A stretch of DNA of 64,000 nt from the NCBI RefSeq assembly GCF_000328475.2, contig NC_026499.1, forward strand, positions 310,001 through 374,000, read 5' to 3'. Of this stretch, positions 59,963 through 64,000 are shown piece by piece. Under the pieces are notes generated by a model. It saw only the letters and a list, made by a program, of their open reading frames with translations. It had not been told where the DNA came from and made no database searches. Numbering within the stretch: position 1 is the first letter of the stretch; every line of letters begins with the position of its first letter. The stretch is from Mycosarcoma maydis. Lineage: Eukaryota; Basidiomycota; Ustilaginomycetes; Ustilaginales. Made by a program: the position numbers and the translations under genes.

Positions 59963-62191
59963 ATGGTTACTTCGACCAAGTTTGCCTCGCTCGTTGGCAG
60001 CGTTACGCTGGCTTTTGTCCTTGCGAGCTCTCTTCACCCTGTCCACACGGCTCCTGTTGGACGCGTGAGGAGGCAAGAGACTGCTAGCGATGCTACCACT
60101 ACTCCAGCACCGGCTGGATTCATCTCGGTTGCTCAGCCGCAGATGAGCGAGCAAGACATCTACGCTGTTGGACTTCCAGATGCGCCTGCAACTTCTGCGG
60201 CAGCTCCCACTGCCGACTCTCAGCTACAACAGCTGCAGCAGGTGCTTCAGGCTGCTACTCAAGGCGCGCTGTCCACTTCAAATCACACGATGGACGTTAT
60301 CAATCACTGGGACCCTACGCCATCCGTGGCGGGAGCTTGGGCTGCTGCTCCCGCTAGCGCTCCAGTGACGGCTTCCAACGCACAGCTTCCGGCTTCGGAC
60401 TCGACCATGACGGGGAATCCTGACGATGGGACTCTGTTTGAGCAGGTGATTGGTACGCCTGCCGGCGCACCTGCTTCGACCGATGCTGCGTTGAGCGGTA
60501 ATGCGGATGAAGGTGCTGCGTTCAGGCAGATCGTGGCTGAGCAGATGCAACAGTTCGGTGCACAGGGCACCCAAGCTAGAAGACAGGTACAACAGCTCGA
60601 GGATCATGTCGAGCAGGTGGAACAGTCAGTGCTGGGTTCGGGTGTGCCAACGCCTGTCAGCGCGACCATGGTACCGAGTGGTGCTTCTCCCGAGGCTAGT
60701 GCTGCTACTGGTAATACTGCTGCTACTGCTGCCACTGGTGCTGTAAGCCCTATTGCTTCGAACTTGGCAGGTGTGCCGGTCGCTCCTCCGGTGCCTAGTG
60801 ACTTTAGTTCCCCTGTTACTAGCCCGGTTGGTGATGCTGCGGTTCCGGCTGTTCCCAATCCGGTCGCCAGCGCTTTGCCTTCGGCACCTGCGCTTCCCAC
60901 AGATGCAGTGCCTTCAGTTCCCGCAGCTCCCACGAGTGCAGTATCGTCGGCGCCTGCGCTGCCTACGGGTGCAGTGCCCTCTGCTCCAGCTGTACCTTCG
61001 GTCTCGGCACCAGTGAGTGGTGTCCCCGCACTTCCCACGGGGGCTGTTCCTTCTGCTGTTCCTTCTGCTGTTCCTTCTGCTGTTCCCTCGGTCTCGCTTC
61101 CATCTGTTCCCGCTCTGCCAGCCCTGGGTGGTCTTAAGGACGCCTCTGCAGCAGCAGCCACCACGGTGCTGCCCACGTCCAACGCCGACGCGACGCCGGT
61201 CGCGACGTCGAGTGCAGCTGTTGCCACCGGAGATGTCACCATGACGGTCACAGTGCCGTCGAAAGCGTCCCCAACGTCGCTTGCCAGCTTGGCGAATGCT
61301 CTGGCCAACCACAGCAAGGACGAGAATGAGGACGACACCGACTGGAAAACCATGACGATCCTCGTTCCCGCTGAGGCATTTGGTGGCGTGCAGACGCAAG
61401 TCAACTCTGCTATCAGCACTGCTTCTGCTGCTGTTGCATCGAGCTCCACTGCTAGTGCTAGTGTCAGTGCCAGTACTAGCGCCAGTGCTAGTGCTAGTGG
61501 CGGCAAGGACTTGGTGAGCTCATCGGCTTCGGCGAAGTCGACGTCGGCAACGCCGACGACAGCTCCGATCAACTTGTCTTCGTTTTCGTCGATCAAGCCA
61601 CAGGCTACGCCTGCGGTACTCACGATTCCGCTGACCGGTGTGATTGGTGGTACGACGTACTCGACCATGCTCACGTTTACGATCCCTGGTTTTGGCGGAT
61701 CGGCAAGTACGGCGAGTATTGCTTCCACTACAAGTGCGCTCAGCGGTTCGGCTACCGAGAAGGCTCAAACCGCAACAGCGAGCGCAAGCGCAAGCGTGAC
61801 AGCATCTCCATCGAAAACTTCCTCGTCCACCAAGTCCAGTGCAACGTCGAGCATCGACCCCAGCTACATTCGCCCCGACGACATCCCGCCTCTGCTTAAG
61901 AGCACCGCTACTGCTTCCAGCGCTACTCCTTCCTCAACAGCCGCCCCCAAAGACCCCTGGACCGCTTCTGACGCTACCGACCAAGACGAGGATTGCGACG
62001 ACGACCAAGACCAAGACGACGCTACGCCAACAACAACGTCGTCCAAGTCGTTGGTGTCCAAAGTCTGGGATTGGGTCACTGGCAAACCACTCAACGAGCG
62101 CGATTTGCCGATGACTACGACTACTACTATGATGATGAGGAGTTCTACGATGCTCATCAGTAGTTCGGACCAATTCCAGCCAGGTTCGTGA
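59963..62191 (+). CDS. Mucin-like secreted Ser/Thr/Ala/Pro-rich protein
   Basis: A 742-residue ORF. The signal peptide is clear (FASLVGSVTLAFVLASS, cleavage near HPVHTA) and a VRRQE dibasic site follows at about residue 36. The rest is dominated by Ala, Ser, Thr, Pro and Val. It includes a proline/valine repeat region (about 270-400) with repeated units such as ALPTGAVPSA and three PSAV repeats, then Ser/Ala runs (SASVSASTSASASAS). These are the marks of a heavily O-mannosylated wall or matrix protein. Three short ordered blocks stand out: HVEQVEQSVLG, DWKTMTILVPAEAFGGV and VLTIPLTGVIGGTTYSTMLT. One cysteine is present. No GPI signal is seen. The end is odd: the last 25 residues become Thr/Met-rich, while another frame over the same bases reads an Asp/Tyr-rich tail (DDYDYYYDDEEFYDAHQ) with its own stop, suggesting a frame slip near 62100. 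The family is unknown. Confidence 0.75.
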   Translation: MVTSTKFASLVGSVTLAFVLASSLHPVHTAPVGRVRRQETASDATTTPAPAGFISVAQPQMSEQDIYAVGLPDAPATSAAAPTADSQLQQLQQVLQAATQGALSTSNHTMDVINHWDPTPSVAGAWAAAPASAPVTASNAQLPASDSTMTGNPDDGTLFEQVIGTPAGAPASTDAALSGNADEGAAFRQIVAEQMQQFGAQGTQARRQVQQLEDHVEQVEQSVLGSGVPTPVSATMVPSGASPEASAATGNTAATAATGAVSPIASNLAGVPVAPPVPSDFSSPVTSPVGDAAVPAVPNPVASALPSAPALPTDAVPSVPAAPTSAVSSAPALPTGAVPSAPAVPSVSAPVSGVPALPTGAVPSAVPSAVPSAVPSVSLPSVPALPALGGLKDASAAAATTVLPTSNADATPVATSSAAVATGDVTMTVTVPSKASPTSLASLANALANHSKDENEDDTDWKTMTILVPAEAFGGVQTQVNSAISTASAAVASSSTASASVSASTSASASASGGKDLVSSSASAKSTSATPTTAPINLSSFSSIKPQATPAVLTIPLTGVIGGTTYSTMLTFTIPGFGGSASTASIASTTSALSGSATEKAQTATASASASVTASPSKTSSSTKSSATSSIDPSYIRPDDIPPLLKSTATASSATPSSTAAPKDPWTASDATDQDEDCDDDQDQDDATPTTTSSKSLVSKVWDWVTGKPLNERDLPMTTTTTMMMRSSTMLISSSDQFQPGS

Positions 62192-62577
62192 ATCTCGCTA
62201 CTTTCGTGATTGCCATTTGTGAAAACAAGCATTCGCGCATCACCCCGATACCAAACAAACCGCCCTTTGTCATCGAAACGCAAACACACATGTACACGCT
62301 TCCTGGAGAACACATTTTGAGCAGAGCAATCGAATATTACAGGTCATCCACCCCGAACCATGCCACTTCTGATGCGCTCAGATCTACTCCAGTCTGTGTG
62401 TCAATCTGCCTCGTGCACAAAGTCCTTTCACGCGCTTTGGCCAGAGATAGAATGTGCTGTTGTAAACATGAGCACGTCTTGATTTGCACTAAGATTTGCA
62501 CTAAGTCAACTTGGCATCTGAACAGAATGAATACAACGCCGCTCACGACTGTTATCAGTACCGCTGCTACCAAGCGC
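62192..62577. other. Convergent 3' region between mucin-like and transcription-factor genes
   Basis: A 386-bp gap holding two CACGA-type motifs immediately after the stop (about 62186-62212). Nothing else is identified. Confidence 0.6.
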
Positions 62578-64000
62578 CTACGGATGCTGCAAGCCGCTCA
62601 ATAGGCGATTGGGATCCTGCAATGCGGTAATCAGATCTGTAGTCGCCGTCGGGTGATAGTTGGCATGTTGGCTCGCAAAGTCGGACACCGCACCTGGGTT
62701 GAACGTCTTGAAAAAGTCGTTCCATTCATTGTAGCCTTCGGAAGCGACAGGCATGGACGCCCAGAAAGTCGAATCGTTGGCGTTGATCATGTGCATGGCT
62801 TGCTGCATCATTTGATGTTGCTGCTGTTGCTGCTGGGTTGCGAGCATTGCGTCGTGCGCTACATCGGCGGGATAGGTGGGGTTTTGCATGAACGGCGGCT
62901 GGATCGACTGCGAGCTTGCCAGATCCAATTCGGTCGTCGTGTTGGAGAAAGTGCTGTCTAGAGGCACAGCACCGTTGCCGCTGGTATGTCCTTGATGGAC
63001 TTGCTGACCGTGCTGATCAGCAGAGCGGAGCGGACGCTGCACATCAACGACTTCATCCAGTGTTGAGGCCATGCCAGGATCATGGTGATTGGGATGTGGA
63101 TGCGTATGTGTGCGGACAGATTCCATGGTCTGTTCCTCCAGATTTAGACTGCTGGCAGAAGAGGAGAACGAAGGGCGCTGCATATCCGACCTCACTAATG
63201 CATGCGAGGCGGTGGATGGGCTGGATGGGTCCATGGGTCGAGCTTGAGCACTTGCGATGCACAAGTTGCGAAGAACGGCAACGTGATGCGAAGCGCTCTG
63301 CCACGTTGGGCCGATGCGCTTGAGATACCGGACACACTGGGCAAGATAACGAGCGCTGGCCTTGACCAGCTCCGAGGAACCTTCGAGCTCTGCTTCGACG
63401 ATGCGATGTGCGTCTGGGTCACCAGAAGCGGTCTGCGCATCTGCGTGCGCATCGGTGCGCTCTGCGGCACCGGATGGTGACGCTGCGTTGAACAAAGCCT
63501 TGGACTCTGGTCGATTCCAAACGGACGATTGGCGAGCCTTGAAGACTATGACGCTCTTACTGGCAGCCAAAGCGGCATGAATGGTGGCAGCTTGGAAAAT
63601 GAGGTAGACCCAGCTACTGGAGATCTTGCGGATGCGGAACGAAGAGCCGTAGACATGAAGAATGTCGCAGACTTCCTTAGCGGCTGCATTGCAGATGTCA
63701 AGGCCAGCAGGCTCTGCACCCTTGTCCTGTACGGGCGTAGGTTGTAGGTCCTTGCTGGTGCCGGTCGTCGGTGACTTTCGATCGTCCAAGGTCGAAGATG
63801 TGGGCTCGTCCGAGGAAGAGCTGGCTCTGTGTTCTTTGGAACCGCCGATCAAATTCGGCACACGTGGTCGATGCAGCAAGATGAGGCAGATGCAATACCA
63901 TGATCGCATGGTGAGGATTTGCGGCGGCAGACCGCGGTGGGCATCGTACTCGTTGCGATCGGCAGATGGCTTGTGCGAGGTTGCAGACGAGAGACGCTCA
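62578..64000 (-). CDS. Fungal transcription factor, C-terminal part (runs off right edge)
   Basis: The frame is open from the right edge to the stop at 62578, about 474 residues; the N-terminus, and any Zn2Cys6 cluster, lies outside the window. The first part matches the end of the fungal-specific transcription factor (MHR) domain. It has LPPQILTM then WYCICLILLHRPRVPN, followed by CNAAAKEVCDILHVYG, then IRKISSSWVYLIFQAATIHA, and ARYLAQCVRYLKRIGPTWQSA. This order is typical of XlnR/NirA-like zinc-cluster activators. The last 200 residues are disordered: Ser-rich, a His/Pro segment (HTHPHPNHHDPG), a poly-Gln run and a Trp/Phe-containing acidic patch (NEWNDFFKTFNPGAV) that resembles an activation domain. 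The target pathway cannot be inferred. Confidence 0.8.
   Translation of the reverse strand, partial: ERLSSATSHKPSADRNEYDAHRGLPPQILTMRSWYCICLILLHRPRVPNLIGGSKEHRASSSSDEPTSSTLDDRKSPTTGTSKDLQPTPVQDKGAEPAGLDICNAAAKEVCDILHVYGSSFRIRKISSSWVYLIFQAATIHAALAASKSVIVFKARQSSVWNRPESKALFNAASPSGAAERTDAHADAQTASGDPDAHRIVEAELEGSSELVKASARYLAQCVRYLKRIGPTWQSASHHVAVLRNLCIASAQARPMDPSSPSTASHALVRSDMQRPSFSSSASSLNLEEQTMESVRTHTHPHPNHHDPGMASTLDEVVDVQRPLRSADQHGQQVHQGHTSGNGAVPLDSTFSNTTTELDLASSQSIQPPFMQNPTYPADVAHDAMLATQQQQQQHQMMQQAMHMINANDSTFWASMPVASEGYNEWNDFFKTFNPGAVSDFASQHANYHPTATTDLITALQDPNRLLSGLQHP

Noticed and set aside
60604..61728. Minus-strand open frame of 374 codons inside the mucin-like gene
   Set aside because: It is the reverse shadow of a low-complexity Ala/Ser/Pro/Thr repeat region; the translated Gly/Thr/Ala repeats mirror the plus-strand repeats.

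Overview
The window looks like nuclear DNA of a smut fungus (Ustilaginaceae), most likely Ustilago maydis or a very close relative. The evidence is long, almost intron-free ORFs with strong coding bias, a 1676-residue kinesin-3 of the smut Kin3 type, fungal-only families (Pbn1, Med13, Dur3, GH128) and intergenic DNA full of short CACGATT-type heptamer arrays. Only one intron could be placed with confidence in a protein gene, in the DUR3-type gene; a second lies in a tRNA gene.

Layout. 1-1714 (-) is the truncated 3' part of an unrecognised Ser/Thr/Pro-rich protein. 4.25-7.8 kb holds RIC8 (+) and PBN1 (-), tail to tail. 8.6-13.5 kb holds an orphan secreted protein (+) and a Rad5/Rad16-like SNF2 ATPase (-), also tail to tail. 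14.5-17.5 kb holds S-(hydroxymethyl)glutathione dehydrogenase (+) and a secreted pepsin-like aspartic protease (-). 18.3-22.4 kb (-) is a dihydrofolate synthase carrying an extra N-terminal region of about 850 residues. 24.2-25.3 kb (-) is a secreted GH128-type glucanase with an acidic tail. 25.3-29.2 kb is gene-poor and carries simple arrays. 29.2-35.8 kb (+) is Mediator subunit 13. 37.5-43.1 kb (+) is one ORF joining a pentatricopeptide-repeat protein to an NDUFAF5-type complex I assembly methyltransferase. 44.6-49.6 kb (+) is kinesin-3. 51.4-52.9 kb is a decayed retroelement gag-like ORF. 53.8-56.1 kb (-) is a DUR3-type urea transporter in two exons. 57.8 kb is a tRNA-Ala(AGC) with a 10-nt intron. 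60.0-62.2 kb (+) is a mucin-like secreted protein. 62.6-64.0 kb (-) is the C-terminal part of a fungal transcription factor that runs off the right edge.

The genes are mostly unrelated housekeeping and signalling functions rather than one pathway: G-protein chaperoning, GPI synthesis, formaldehyde detoxification, folate synthesis, transcription, transport and respiratory-complex assembly. Four genes encode secreted products that could act at the cell wall or host interface (8.6, 15.9, 24.2 and 60.0 kb), but they are scattered and do not form a cluster.

The points most worth a second look are the PPR-NDUFAF5 fusion, the extended dihydrofolate synthase, the heptamer family built on a CACGA core found in nearly every long gap, the retroelement remnant and the cysteine-free orphan secreted protein.
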